A stretch of DNA of 64,000 nt, from IMG/VR virus record IMGVR_UViG_3300003873_000002, positions 62,001-126,000 of that record. One strand, written 5' to 3'. A program made the position numbers and the translations under genes. Below the pieces are notes generated by a model. That model was not told the origin of the DNA. It ran no database searches and worked only from the letters and a program-made list of their open reading frames with translations. Each line of letters begins with the position of its first letter. The first letter of the stretch is position 1. The DNA comes from a virus. Shown here piece by piece: positions 1-10,047 of the stretch.

Positions 1-23
1 TTATTACCTGGATATATAATCAT
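1..23 (-). CDS. 5' end of a further minus-strand gene, truncated by the window edge
   Basis: An ATG on the minus strand at 23-21 opens a frame reading MIIYPGN before the window ends. An AAAGG element lies about seven bases upstream inside the end of the neighbouring gene, and the upstream stop codon is only two bases away, which is the spacing seen between other genes of this block. Only seven codons are visible, so nothing can be said about function and the call depends on spacing alone. Confidence 0.35.
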
Positions 24-24
24 T

Positions 25-288
25 TTATTTGCCTTTACTCACAACAACATCGATGGATTCAATTGGCATGTTTTGCTCATCATTGATTGTATCTGGTAGT
101 TTCATATACACATTTGATCCACCTGGATAAACAAACGCACCATTACATGTAAAATAAATATCGGTTTTATTATCTGGTTTACTGTCACTCACATATACTA
201 GAATATATTTATTGCTTCTGATTTGTGTATAACTTGGATTTTTTTTGGATATGAGTTGCCATTCGTGTGTAAGTGTAATTTTTTCCAT
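25..288 (-). CDS. Small hypothetical virion-block protein (87 aa)
   Basis: This complete 87-residue reading frame is the last whole gene of the minus-strand appendage block. It starts at an ATG with AGGG about eight bases upstream. The protein has no signal peptide or membrane segment. It alternates short hydrophobic stretches with Gly, Pro and Asp turns (YILVYVSDS, GAFVYPGGS), which suggests a small beta-sheet domain. I do not recognise a family. Position downstream of two giant fibre genes suggests a small appendage or fibre-associated protein; this is inference from context. Confidence 0.7.
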   Translation of the reverse strand: MEKITLTHEWQLISKKNPSYTQIRSNKYILVYVSDSKPDNKTDIYFTCNGAFVYPGGSNVYMKLPDTINDEQNMPIESIDVVVSKGK

Positions 289-363
289 TTAGCATGCCCT
301 ATATTAATAGTTTTATTTAATTTGTATTTAATAATTTTTAATAATTTTTTAATTTATAAAAAA

Positions 364-380
364 AGAGGGCAATGCCCTCT
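364..380 (-). terminator. Intrinsic terminator after the first giant fibre gene
   Basis: AGAGGG (364-369) and CCCTCT (375-380) form a perfect six-base stem around a five-base loop. Read on the minus strand the hairpin is followed by seven T residues, the classical rho-independent layout. It would end transcription coming from the fibre gene at 522-4868. The plus-strand side has only three T residues, so termination is better in the minus direction. Confidence 0.8.
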
Positions 381-420
381 TTAAAATAATTCACAAAGAT
401 TTCAGTTCGATTTTCGGTTT

Positions 421-520
421 AATAAATTTTAATAAATTTTAATAAATTTTAATAAATTCAGTATAAAATTTATACTGAATCTTATCGAATCTTATCGAAT
501 CTTACTGAATTTTACCGAAG
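421..520. repeat. Two adjacent 10-bp tandem repeat arrays plus an inverted repeat
   Basis: Four near-perfect copies of AATAAATTTT occupy 421-460. They are followed by about five degenerate units of the type CTTATCGAAT (471-520). A perfect 10-bp inverted repeat, ATTCAGTATA (456-465) with TATACTGAAT (471-480) around a 5-base loop, bridges the two arrays. The arrays lie directly after the stop codon of the fibre gene ending at 522. This is one of many gene-end arrays with a unit near 10 bp in this window. Confidence 0.85.
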
Positions 521-521
521 A

Positions 522-3500
522 TTAAAATACACAAACTTTATTCCAAACATTTGGATTTGCTGCAGTAAATGTGTTGGTTGTGTCATAAACAGGTAAGTCT
601 GATTTTGTAACATGTTTTAATGATGTCCAATTAATCATATCAGTTGATGTTAATATTTCTATATCAAGATCACTGGGAACCCAATCAGATGAATATGCAC
701 CAAACCACAATGACTGTAGATTACTATTTTCTATATCGAAAATAATATAATCACCACTTGTGACAGTGGAATATTGTCCTACAGACCCACTACTTCGCTC
801 ATTAATTATATTATCTATTACTGATGATGATGATATTTTATAATCTAAAACATCACCTGGTGATATATGTATTACATCACCATTATTATCTAATAAACCT
901 GTTGTTATAATAAATGGTTGTGTAGCTTTAATAACATTGATTTTGATAAATAAGCCGCTTGTCCTCATAGCTAAACCAAATTGTAAATATCTCTTATACT
1001 CTTCCACTCTACTTATTATATCACCATTAGCAGGCAATTCATAAACTTTATTCCAAACATTTGGATTTGCTGCAGTAAATGTGCTGTTCGCACTATAAAC
1101 TGGTAAGTCTTTGTTATAAACATACTTCAAATCAAACCAATTTACATTATCTTGAGAAACTGAAATTTTAATTTTTTTCAAAACATAACCAGCCGAATAT
1201 GCACCAAACCACATTGACTTTAACTTAGACTGATGCGATGTTATATCAAATACTGCATAATTGCCCGGTATAAGTGTTGCTGATGAACTTGATAAATAAT
1301 CACCAATCAAGTTTTTTAACGTACCACGATTAATTTTATAATCAATAATATCATTTGGACTTATTGACATCACATTATTTGAATCATCAATAAACCCAAA
1401 AGAAGTCGCGAATTCGTTAGTAATATTTTCAATATCTTCTATTTTGATATAATTGATATTATTAGCATATCTATCTGCATAAACTACTTTATCTTTGCTA
1501 TGTATTTGTAATGTTGCGTCCCCAAATACACTCATTGCGTTAACTGTGGGAATGATCGAATTAGTTGTAATTGGGTTACCGTTTACATACCATGATGCAG
1601 TACCCGTCGTACCAGCATTATAATCAAAAATACATGCTATTATATTTGAAACAGATGTATCAATAACAGTGGCGTCATACATAGATACATCAAATAAACA
1701 TTCAGATGTTGTTGTATCTGTTGCATTTATATCACCGAATGAAATTTGATAATTAGTGCCAGTGACTTCCATTTCAATTAAAATATATGGGTTTATATCA
1801 CCATAATATGTCAAATCATTCTGATTATTATATGGTGTGCCTGTAACAGAGGTTATTGTTTTAGGTCCATTTTTGCATATAAAATCAGAGACATCACTAT
1901 CTACACCATAATAATTAAACAATGGGTCATCTGGTGTAATTTTATCACGTCTCAAGTATACAATGCCCCCAGATCCAGCACCCGATCTTGTAGAACCAGT
2001 TACTCTTTCATCACATCCAGATCCACCAGATCCATACCCAATAGCATCATATTTAGTTAAAATATCAAATGAGGGTGTGCCACTAGAACATGAATCAATA
2101 CCACCACCACCTATTGATCTTTCACCAAAGTAGTTTCCAATATGGACAATGCCCCCACCACCACCACCGTAGTATTCTTTAACTCCGCTTATGCCTATAG
2201 GCATACCACTTCCACCCATTGCACTGTTAACTGATGGAGTATGTGGTTTTTTACCTGCACCTCCACCCCCACCAGATGAATAACCTGCATTAATTGCGCC
2301 GTCATTACCATAATATGGTCCGTTTGCAGAAGCTCTAAAATCAGCTTTACCAGCTGTAGTGTATGGGCCTTGTGGTGCTTTACCAGCACCAGAACCACCA
2401 TCTAACGCGTTTTTATTGCTCCAATAATCACCTGCTGCACCGCCTCTGCATTCAAAAACACTTGAACCGTCTACAGATGACACCATTGTAGTATCACCAC
2501 CACGAGAAGGATAAACCCCCTTGCTTTTATCATTTAACCCGGCTGTTCCACCTGCTCCAACATTTATATCATAATACCCTGTTTTTAAATCAATAACATT
2601 GTGATAAGCCTCACCTGCACCACCACCAGATCCCCAAGTATAAATACCACCTGCGCCACCTCCTGCTATAGCAAATACTTCAATTGAACCACTCATATCA
2701 GCACTCCATGCGATTGAAGTGTTACTTGTAAATTTAATGGTTTCAAATCGACTGTTATTTGTAACTTCAGCATTACCGAAATATGATGCGGCATTGTTTA
2801 ACTCAAGATGATCTGATAATAATTTTTTAGACATTTTAAGCAGCAAATCGGTTTTTTTCATTTCATTATACAGTTTTTGAGCCATTGCGCTCATTGAATC
2901 AAATTTTATACCATTGATATTTGATTCTGTTGTTGAAATCTTATCAGAAAGCACTTGGGTCTTAGTATCAAGTGCATCAAATGTTGCTTGATCGAATGCT
3001 GCTGATTTATTATTAACTGTGGTAACCTTATCAGCAGCCAGCACTAGTCCATCATACGCATTATTCGCTTTTATTTTTAAATCTGTTATGTTCGCGCTAC
3101 TTTGTTTGTATAACATTTCATCTACACCATCAGTGCGCGTTTTAACACCATCTAAACTTGTGTTCATAACAGCGTTATCAGATTCAATAGTTGTGGTATC
3201 AATTGTATTTGTATCAGATATAATACCATTATCTGTTGTTGTTAGCGAATTATCAATATTAGAATAATAAGTCGGCCCATTTTGGCTCACATCAACTCTT
3301 TTTTCATAAGTTGCAACTCTGCTTTCAATACTAGTTATTTTCTGTGTTACTATATCTGTATTTGATGATTGTAGATTTGCATCACTTAAAATATTTGATA
3401 ATTGTGTTTTTGCATTTACTATAGCGGGATTGATTGTCCCTAAATCAGATACAATAATATCTATTGAATCCTGCTCAACATTAAGATCACTAATATTTAT

Positions 3501-4868
3501 TGCGTTCACTTTTGAATCCAAAACATCTATTATTGAATTATAAGTACCACTTGTTATTAACGATTTGAGATTAATTTGTGCTGCATTATCACTATTTATA
3601 ATATTCACAATCTGTGGGATAGTTGTATTGATATTATTGATTACAGCAGTAACCTTCGCAAATAAAGCATCAATAACAGATGTATCAAAATTACCCAAGT
3701 CTGTGGTATTATTCAAATTCTGTAATTTCATATCAGTTAAGTTAGTTAATACATCACTTATTTTTGATGAAATATCATCTCTCGTTGATAATAATGTTTT
3801 CACCCGGGTGTTAAGTTCATCAAAAAATGATTGTGATGTTAATTTTCTAACATTTTCCAATCCTGATATTTTAGTGTCTGCTATGTTTTCATCAGCTACA
3901 TCATTATTATATGCAGTTAAAGAGTTTTTTACAACGTTTTTTATTGTATCTAATTCATTAACTAATGTTGATAAATCATTTTTGATTGCGCTGGTGTCAT
4001 TAATAACACTACTAAAATTTAGTTGTGCTGCTTCGACATCACTCGCTCTTACCATATCATTATTTTCCTGATTATTTATATAATCATTTACAGTGGCCTT
4101 TTTACTGTTGATAAAATCAATCTGGTTGTTAGAAATGGTTAATTTATCATTAATAAATTTAATTGTATCATTAATAAATGCTACTTGCTCATCAATACCC
4201 TCTGCAGTATACAATTTGTTATTTATACTTTCTGCTATTTTTAAATAATCCTTAACAACAAACATATTATTTTTTATAATCACTGTTTGAGATACGGTGG
4301 TGCTATCAGAAATCACATTTGTTACAATGTTATTATTGAATGCGTTTTTTAAATCACTACAAACAGAGCCATCGCGTGGAGTTTCAAAAATAAGTTCGTT
4401 GTTATCAACGCCAGATTTAAATTCGATACCAACACTGACAAAATCTGCTGATGTATCAATATAAACCCAATCAGTTAAATCCACAACACCTGCAACACCG
4501 ATAAATGATGAATTTTTCATTCTAAAATTAACCAAACTTTTTATTGGCTGGTTATATTTATCATAAAACACAAATTCTGCTGTTGATGGATTAGTTGTCT
4601 TAAATCTAGCACAATTACTAAAAGTTCTAAATGATAAAGCGTCGCTATATTTTGCCAGTTTATTGATTTTTTCTTTAGTTGATGCAGGAACAGTATTTTG
4701 TTTATCATACGCATCAGCAATATCAATAAAATTTTGCATGTATGATATATTCCAATCTGGTGTACCACGCCCTATTAGCTGCAAACCTTTATAATATTTA
4801 TGCTCTTCATTTTTGATCAGCATTGATTCCAATGCTGAATCGATGTGATAATCGACTATTTTTGTCAT
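522..4868 (-). CDS. Giant tail fibre / adhesin with glycine-rich and duplicated C-terminal domains
   Basis: This 1448-residue protein is a probable receptor-binding appendage. Residues 1-60 carry an anchor motif (YKGLQLIGRGTPDWN, then QNF) shared with the neighbouring gene at 4881-7952. About residues 180-680 are a long Asn/Asp/Ile/Thr-rich coiled-coil stalk. About 730-960 is a glycine-rich domain full of GGGGAG runs, typical of phage adhesin tips. The C-terminus holds two copies of a ~170-residue domain; both contain SLWFGAYS or SMWFGAYS and FTAANPNVWNKV, and the second stops early, right after NKV. A 41-bp exact DNA repeat (533-573 and 1043-1083) underlies this. The gene follows its neighbour by 12 bases. 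The fibre role is strong; the receptor is unknown. Confidence 0.85.
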   Translation of the reverse strand: MTKIVDYHIDSALESMLIKNEEHKYYKGLQLIGRGTPDWNISYMQNFIDIADAYDKQNTVPASTKEKINKLAKYSDALSFRTFSNCARFKTTNPSTAEFVFYDKYNQPIKSLVNFRMKNSSFIGVAGVVDLTDWVYIDTSADFVSVGIEFKSGVDNNELIFETPRDGSVCSDLKNAFNNNIVTNVISDSTTVSQTVIIKNNMFVVKDYLKIAESINNKLYTAEGIDEQVAFINDTIKFINDKLTISNNQIDFINSKKATVNDYINNQENNDMVRASDVEAAQLNFSSVINDTSAIKNDLSTLVNELDTIKNVVKNSLTAYNNDVADENIADTKISGLENVRKLTSQSFFDELNTRVKTLLSTRDDISSKISDVLTNLTDMKLQNLNNTTDLGNFDTSVIDALFAKVTAVINNINTTIPQIVNIINSDNAAQINLKSLITSGTYNSIIDVLDSKVNAINISDLNVEQDSIDIIVSDLGTINPAIVNAKTQLSNILSDANLQSSNTDIVTQKITSIESRVATYEKRVDVSQNGPTYYSNIDNSLTTTDNGIISDTNTIDTTTIESDNAVMNTSLDGVKTRTDGVDEMLYKQSSANITDLKIKANNAYDGLVLAADKVTTVNNKSAAFDQATFDALDTKTQVLSDKISTTESNINGIKFDSMSAMAQKLYNEMKKTDLLLKMSKKLLSDHLELNNAASYFGNAEVTNNSRFETIKFTSNTSIAWSADMSGSIEVFAIAGGGAGGIYTWGSGGGAGEAYHNVIDLKTGYYDINVGAGGTAGLNDKSKGVYPSRGGDTTMVSSVDGSSVFECRGGAAGDYWSNKNALDGGSGAGKAPQGPYTTAGKADFRASANGPYYGNDGAINAGYSSGGGGGAGKKPHTPSVNSAMGGSGMPIGISGVKEYYGGGGGGIVHIGNYFGERSIGGGGIDSCSSGTPSFDILTKYDAIGYGSGGSGCDERVTGSTRSGAGSGGIVYLRRDKITPDDPLFNYYGVDSDVSDFICKNGPKTITSVTGTPYNNQNDLTYYGDINPYILIEMEVTGTNYQISFGDINATDTTTSECLFDVSMYDATVIDTSVSNIIACIFDYNAGTTGTASWYVNGNPITTNSIIPTVNAMSVFGDATLQIHSKDKVVYADRYANNINYIKIEDIENITNEFATSFGFIDDSNNVMSISPNDIIDYKINRGTLKNLIGDYLSSSSATLIPGNYAVFDITSHQSKLKSMWFGAYSAGYVLKKIKISVSQDNVNWFDLKYVYNKDLPVYSANSTFTAANPNVWNKVYELPANGDIISRVEEYKRYLQFGLAMRTSGLFIKINVIKATQPFIITTGLLDNNGDVIHISPGDVLDYKISSSSVIDNIINERSSGSVGQYSTVTSGDYIIFDIENSNLQSLWFGAYSSDWVPSDLDIEILTSTDMINWTSLKHVTKSDLPVYDTTNTFTAANPNVWNKVCVF
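533..1083. repeat. 41-bp exact direct repeat inside the fibre tip (533-573 and 1043-1083)
   Basis: The same 41 bases, which encode the minus-strand peptide TFTAANPNVWNKV, occur at 533-573 and 1043-1083, 510 bp apart and in the same frame. The flanking sequence of the two domains is much more diverged. The local identity suggests recent duplication, gene conversion, or selection for a recombination joint in the adhesin tip. Confidence 0.85.
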
Positions 4869-4880
4869 TTTATTAATTCC

Positions 4881-7800
4881 TTATCTTTTGTGGATTATAA
4901 TAATACCATTTGAGCCAGACCCACCAAAAGTTGCATCTGTAGTTAAACATACACCACCACCACCATTTCCAAATCCTAGCGCATCTACATGATTGCTTAC
5001 TTCGTCGACTGTGACTACAGTATCATAACTTTTTTGTGCAGAACCACCAACATTATTTGTTCTTGGTAGAAAATTACTATCTGCTATTATATTTTGCCCC
5101 ACTGAAGCACCACCACATCCATAATATTCAGTTTTGCCAGTAATTGAACAAGGATATCCGAATAGGCCATTGCCACCTATTTGATCTGGTGTTTCAGTAT
5201 TTATTGATGATGGGAAATTATAACCCATAAAGCTTCTATCAGTGTATTCAAATGCACCTGACCCACCGCCACCGAGAGATGATCCTCGAGGAATTGACGC
5301 ATCATTATATTTATAATATTCTTTATCTTTTCCAATCATTAAAGATTTTTTTGCACCTTCATAATTTGCATCTAATGGCATACCACCACAACAACCACCT
5401 TGCACTTGGCTATAGTCTTTATTGCCATGAAAGCTTCCACCACCTCCACCTTGCACAGTGATACCAAATGCGGATGTTTCACCACCCCTTACACCAGGTG
5501 TATTTGCTGTTACTGCAAATAATTTACCACCTTCACCGACAACCAAATCATACGTACCAGCTTTTAATTTAAAGAATTTATTGTGGTATACAGCTCCTCC
5601 ACCACCACCACATGGATATGTATAATATGCAGATGAACATGCACCTGACCCACCACCAGCAACCATCATAAGCTCAACCACACAGTCATTGGAAACAGTA
5701 ATTTGGTCGTTACCATAACATGTAAATAATTCTGAACCGTCCTGCAGGATTTCTCGAACAATATTTGTGCCGGTTATTGAAGACTCATTTCCGTTCGTAT
5801 AAACTCTGTTATTATCATATAATGAATTAATGAATGTAAAAGCTTTATCCAAATCTACTTTTTTTGCATTGTTATAAGCAACCATTGAATCATAACTAGA
5901 TGAAATATTAGTAAATCTGTTATTAAAATCAGTGATTTCGCTTTCAATATTTGTAACTTTTGTATCTAAAACATCTACTTTAGATACCGCATTATCAACT
6001 TGTGTATTTGCGTTGTTAATTGATGCAGTCATTACATCTACACGTGCAGACGCATCATCAATTGCGGCAATGGATGTATTAACTTGAGAAATCAAATTGT
6101 TTGTCTGATCACTTAATGCAGTAATTTCAGCTGTTGTTGCTTGATCATTTCTCGCTTCTAGTGTAGTTAATCTAGCCTTTAATGTGTCAATAACACTATT
6201 TGTATTCGCGATATTTGTTGTTATGGATGCTATCTTAGCTGCAGCAGTTGCAACGTCATTACTAAACACATTATAGCTGTCACTCAAATTGTTTGCTTTT
6301 GTTTCTAAATCAAAGACACGTTGAGTATTGATATTAAAAACAAGGTTATTATTTTCAATATTTGTGATTCTTGTATTTAAATCTGTTTCGTTTGCAGTTA
6401 AAGTAGGTAGTTTTGAATCGATATTACTAATATCTGTATTAATACTATTAATTGTGTTATTGATGTTTAATATATCGTTTTTAGCTGTATCTGATTGTGC
6501 TTGTAAATCAAGGATATTATTTTTATTTAGATTATTTACAATAACAGATAAACTATCAACTTTTGTTAAAGCAGTGTTAACATCATCAATAGATGTTTGT
6601 GTGCTCGCAAGTAGTGTTTTATAATCATTTAATAAAGTGTTATAATTATTAACTAATGTGTTATTATCATTCACTAGACCGTCAACAGAAGTCGTTGATG
6701 CAGTATCTTGTCTATTTTTGATATCTGTAACAGATGTTTTAAGTGTATTTATTTGAGTTTGAAGATCCACTCCAACAGTTACATTATTACTATTACGCGC
6801 GATAATATCTGCTAATGATGTACTAATATTATCTGCTTCAGTTTTCAGTGTTGATACATCTGCTGCGAGAACATGATCATAACTAGTATCTAGTAAATCA
6901 ACACGTGTTTTGATATCGTTTAGCACACCGTTTAATGTATCTATATTTGTTTGTGTGTCTGTTGTAGTGGTATTCAATGCCACCATATCATTTTGCATAG
7001 TAGTTATTTGTGACTGCATACTATTAATTGTTTCTGGGGAAACAAGCTGGGCTGTTGCTTCGAGTGATTTAATTCTTGCATCGAAATCTGATATATTTTT
7101 TAACGCAGTTTGCATTTCACTGTATGTACTTTGAATAGTAGCTGACTGTGTTTCTTGATTATTTTTTACTGTCGCAATTTCACCGGGCAATGGGCTGATT
7201 TCTGCTGCATAATTTGAATTGTCACTTTCAATTTTATCAATACGCGATGCAAGTGTGTTTACTAAATCAACTACTTTAAGTGATTTAAATGTAATGGCAC
7301 TAAAATCAATTTTCGATTGTACGGGGTCTACCATATCCAATTCATAAATAGTATTATATTGTGAACCATCAAATGACTCAATTACTAATTTTGTATCTGG
7401 TGTAAATGGCAGTGAAGCTCCACAACGCCAAACCATATTTGAAACCTTAGAAGCATCAAAATCAGAACCGAAATCGAGTGTTATATGATCACCAGTTTGG
7501 ACAGTTAAGAAAAATTTACTTTGTTCATCTACGGTTTCACTGTAAAATGCCGAATCTGTTGACCCGTCACCCCTTACACTTTCCACTACTGATAAATTTG
7601 GGTATGATATGAAATCACCATTCGCGTCATAAAATGATATTGTAGATACAGTATTGTAAGGATATAAATTATTTTTTGAGATTAATGTAAAGCGCATACG
7701 ACGTGTGCAAAGATATATCGCATCGTTGTTGTAAACACCCATGATTTTTTCTATATCTTTGTCATACATTGAAATGGATGTTGTATTAATTCTGTCAGCT

Positions 7801-7952
7801 AATGTGACAAAATTCTGTTGTATTGGCTCATTCCAGTCAGCAGTTCTTTTACCTATTAGAGTTAAACCTTTGTACTGTAAACTTTGGGTAGGTGCCAATG
7901 ATATATTACCCACTGAAGTTGTTAACGTATAAGTTGTATTTGCATCAGACAT
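4881..7952 (-). CDS. Large tail fibre / adhesin with glycine-rich tip
   Basis: This 1023-residue protein starts with an anchor region (YKGLTLIGKRTADWN, then QNFVTLADR) like that of the 1448-residue fibre downstream, so both probably dock to the same virion site. About residues 30-230 form a beta-rich shoulder. About 230-720 are a very long coiled-coil stalk dominated by Asn, Thr, Ile, Asp and Ser. The last ~260 residues form a glycine-rich domain (AGGGSGA, CGGGGGAVYHN, QGGGGGSFHG) ending in GSGSNGIIIIHKR. The tip resembles that of the neighbour, so the two probably arose by duplication with divergence. A TATAAATA late promoter lies 28 bases upstream of the ATG. No signal peptide or membrane segment is seen. 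Confidence 0.85.
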   Translation of the reverse strand: MSDANTTYTLTTSVGNISLAPTQSLQYKGLTLIGKRTADWNEPIQQNFVTLADRINTTSISMYDKDIEKIMGVYNNDAIYLCTRRMRFTLISKNNLYPYNTVSTISFYDANGDFISYPNLSVVESVRGDGSTDSAFYSETVDEQSKFFLTVQTGDHITLDFGSDFDASKVSNMVWRCGASLPFTPDTKLVIESFDGSQYNTIYELDMVDPVQSKIDFSAITFKSLKVVDLVNTLASRIDKIESDNSNYAAEISPLPGEIATVKNNQETQSATIQSTYSEMQTALKNISDFDARIKSLEATAQLVSPETINSMQSQITTMQNDMVALNTTTTDTQTNIDTLNGVLNDIKTRVDLLDTSYDHVLAADVSTLKTEADNISTSLADIIARNSNNVTVGVDLQTQINTLKTSVTDIKNRQDTASTTSVDGLVNDNNTLVNNYNTLLNDYKTLLASTQTSIDDVNTALTKVDSLSVIVNNLNKNNILDLQAQSDTAKNDILNINNTINSINTDISNIDSKLPTLTANETDLNTRITNIENNNLVFNINTQRVFDLETKANNLSDSYNVFSNDVATAAAKIASITTNIANTNSVIDTLKARLTTLEARNDQATTAEITALSDQTNNLISQVNTSIAAIDDASARVDVMTASINNANTQVDNAVSKVDVLDTKVTNIESEITDFNNRFTNISSSYDSMVAYNNAKKVDLDKAFTFINSLYDNNRVYTNGNESSITGTNIVREILQDGSELFTCYGNDQITVSNDCVVELMMVAGGGSGACSSAYYTYPCGGGGGAVYHNKFFKLKAGTYDLVVGEGGKLFAVTANTPGVRGGETSAFGITVQGGGGGSFHGNKDYSQVQGGCCGGMPLDANYEGAKKSLMIGKDKEYYKYNDASIPRGSSLGGGGSGAFEYTDRSFMGYNFPSSINTETPDQIGGNGLFGYPCSITGKTEYYGCGGASVGQNIIADSNFLPRTNNVGGSAQKSYDTVVTVDEVSNHVDALGFGNGGGGVCLTTDATFGGSGSNGIIIIHKR

Positions 7953-7979
7953 TGCATTGAATCCTTATATTTGTGTGAT

Positions 7980-7987
7980 TATTTATA
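7980..7987 (-). promoter_or_regulatory. T4-type late promoter element TATAAATA
   Basis: The minus strand reads TATAAATA here, 28 bases upstream of the ATG of the fibre gene at 4881-7952. This octamer is the whole recognition element of T4 late promoters and is read by gp55-containing polymerase. A gp55-like gene is present at 40831-41601. An AAGGA ribosome-binding site follows before the start codon. Confidence 0.7.
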
Positions 7988-7993
7988 CTTAAT

Positions 7994-8022
7994 ATAAAAA
8001 AAGGGCATTGCTGCCCCTTTTA
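7994..8022 (-). terminator. Intrinsic terminator after the fibre gene at 8060-9970
   Basis: On the minus strand AAAGGGGCA pairs with TGCCCTTT around the four-base loop GCAA, with one bulged base, and is followed by seven T residues. It lies between the stop of the 636-residue fibre gene and the late promoter of the next gene, so each giant fibre can form its own transcription unit. Confidence 0.75.
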
Positions 8023-8059
8023 TTTAGTTGTTAAAATTAATTGCTATTAATTTTCAAGA

Positions 8060-9970
8060 TTATGCAGTTAAACCTTCACCTGCAAGTCCTGTTCCGGCAC
8101 CTGTATTAGAGATAGCGCGGTAGAAATATGAAGCTTTGCATGTTTTACCATCAAACTCACCTGCAGTTGAAGTAGCAAGTGTAATAACGTTATTGGCAAC
8201 TGATGAAACGTTAACAGCCAATGCTTCAGAATTATTTGTTCCAGCATAAACTACGATTTCACCCCATACAATTCCGTTAATACCATCAGCGATGTTATTA
8301 GAAACTGTTACAGTATCACCAACAACTTTAAGTGTTCCACCCATACCTTCGACTTTAGGACGTAAGATATAATCATAAGCGGTTTGGGCTGCATCAGCTT
8401 CTGCTTTAGCAATTGAACCAACACCAGTACCCTCAATTACATCTAAACGATCAGAAGAAGCTTTATCACCAGCAACACGCGCAACCTGCTCATCAGCATC
8501 TGCCTGTTGTAATGAAGCTTGTACAGAATCTAAATTAGCTTGTACACCTGCATCACCAGCTACGCGGTCAGCTGCTTCCTGTGTATCTGCAGCAACACGT
8601 AGTGCAGCTTCATCAGAAACAGCTTTGGCAACAGAACCATTTACAGTTGCAGGTCCTTCTAAAGTTGTTAAACGTGACTCGTGGTCAGTGTCAATACCCG
8701 TAGAACGAGTAACTTCTGAATCTAATGCAGACTGTAAAGCAGCATCAGCAGCCTGGCGATCAGTTGCTTCTTGTGCATCAGCAGCTTGACGGTCAGTTAC
8801 TTCCTGTGTAAGTGCATTAGAATTTGAAGTTTCAGCAGCAGTTGCGCGTTGAACTTCAGTTTGTAAAGCAGCTGCACCATCAGAATCAGCTTGCACACGA
8901 GCAGCGGTTTCCGCATCGATTGAGTTTTGTAAAGCGGCTTCAGCTAATGTAGCGCGACTTTTTTCATTATCAACTAAACCAGAAACTTCTGCAAAATCTG
9001 CAAATTTAATGAATGATTTACCTGAACCAACCCATGATGTAGGGACCAAATCACCATTTTCTGATCCGATTGCAACATATACGTCTTTATCACCAGAGAT
9101 GAAATAACCCCATCCAGCTTCAGTTGCTGCAGGGTCAAGATTATCAAGATCTGCAGTTGTTGGGAATTGTGCCATCCAACGGATACCAGCAACTAATCCA
9201 CTTTCGACTGTCTTTAAACGAGTGTCTAATGCATTATCACCTGATACACGCGCAGTAGTTTCAGCGGCTAAGTTATCTGATACTAGTTGCTCTGCACCTG
9301 TAGCGCGTTGAACTTCAGCATCGATAGCTGATTGTAAAACACCATCAGCAGCTGTGCGATCAGTAACTTCGTTGTTGATTAAAGAAGTTAAAGCGTCATC
9401 TGCAGCAGTTCTAGCAGTAGATTCTGCGGTATCAGCTGCTGTACGTAAATCAGCTTCTGATTTAACAGCGTTCTTAATTGAACCAACAACTGTATCATCA
9501 CCTTCAATAGTATCTAAACGAGCTGAGGCTGCATCATCAGCAGTTTGACGAAGTGTGGCTTCACCTGAAACAGCTGTTTGACGGTCTGCAACTTCTTGTG
9601 TGATAGCAGTTTGAAGTGTAGTATCAGCTGCAGCAAATTCGCTACGAACAGCGTTATCACCCGCAGTGCGGTCTGTGACTTCTTGGGCATCAGCTGCATC
9701 AGATGCTGCTTTGTTTGCTTTGATGATGGCCTCGATTTCACTCAAAGTATCATAACCAGCATCTGCGCCGTTGATTAAATCTAAAATAGCTTGTTGTACG
9801 CTAGTCGAGGTAGATGAGATTTGACCAGCAAGAATTTTACCTTGCTCAGCTGATAATGGAACACCTGTACCACCATCAACAAGGTTATTTACGATATCTA
9901 AAGTATTAACTTTTTCTAATAATGCAGGTACCGCTTTTGTTCCATATTGACGAAATTTTGTAATAGCCAT
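8060..9970 (-). CDS. Tail fibre with Ala/Asp-rich coiled-coil repeats
   Basis: This 636-residue protein is unlike its neighbours in composition: rich in Ala, Asp and Glu rather than Asn and Ile. Residues 1-80 (ITKFRQYGTKAVPALLEKV, then GTGVPLSAEQGKILAGQI) match the N-terminal part of phage fibres that attach to a baseplate or neck. Residues ~80-560 are repeats around the pattern EVxDRxAADxxLQxxI, a regular trimeric coiled coil interrupted near 250-320 by a globular insert (GIRWMAQFPTTADLDNLDP) common in phage fibres. The C-terminus (about 545-636) is a small beta domain. The gene is visibly less AT-rich than its neighbours, which may mean a different origin. It has its own terminator. Confidence 0.85.
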   Translation of the reverse strand: MAITKFRQYGTKAVPALLEKVNTLDIVNNLVDGGTGVPLSAEQGKILAGQISSTSTSVQQAILDLINGADAGYDTLSEIEAIIKANKAASDAADAQEVTDRTAGDNAVRSEFAAADTTLQTAITQEVADRQTAVSGEATLRQTADDAASARLDTIEGDDTVVGSIKNAVKSEADLRTAADTAESTARTAADDALTSLINNEVTDRTAADGVLQSAIDAEVQRATGAEQLVSDNLAAETTARVSGDNALDTRLKTVESGLVAGIRWMAQFPTTADLDNLDPAATEAGWGYFISGDKDVYVAIGSENGDLVPTSWVGSGKSFIKFADFAEVSGLVDNEKSRATLAEAALQNSIDAETAARVQADSDGAAALQTEVQRATAAETSNSNALTQEVTDRQAADAQEATDRQAADAALQSALDSEVTRSTGIDTDHESRLTTLEGPATVNGSVAKAVSDEAALRVAADTQEAADRVAGDAGVQANLDSVQASLQQADADEQVARVAGDKASSDRLDVIEGTGVGSIAKAEADAAQTAYDYILRPKVEGMGGTLKVVGDTVTVSNNIADGINGIVWGEIVVYAGTNNSEALAVNVSSVANNVITLATSTAGEFDGKTCKASYFYRAISNTGAGTGLAGEGLTA

Positions 9971-10047
9971 AATGACTCCTAATATTTTTATTAATTGATT
10001 GATTGATTTGCTAAAAGCCGAATGAAAGTAGTTTTATAACGTGCAGG

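Noticed and set aside
2195-2401. Extra minus-strand frame inside the glycine-rich adhesin
   Set aside because: It is a shifted reading of the glycine codon-rich tip and has low-complexity Val/Leu/His content.
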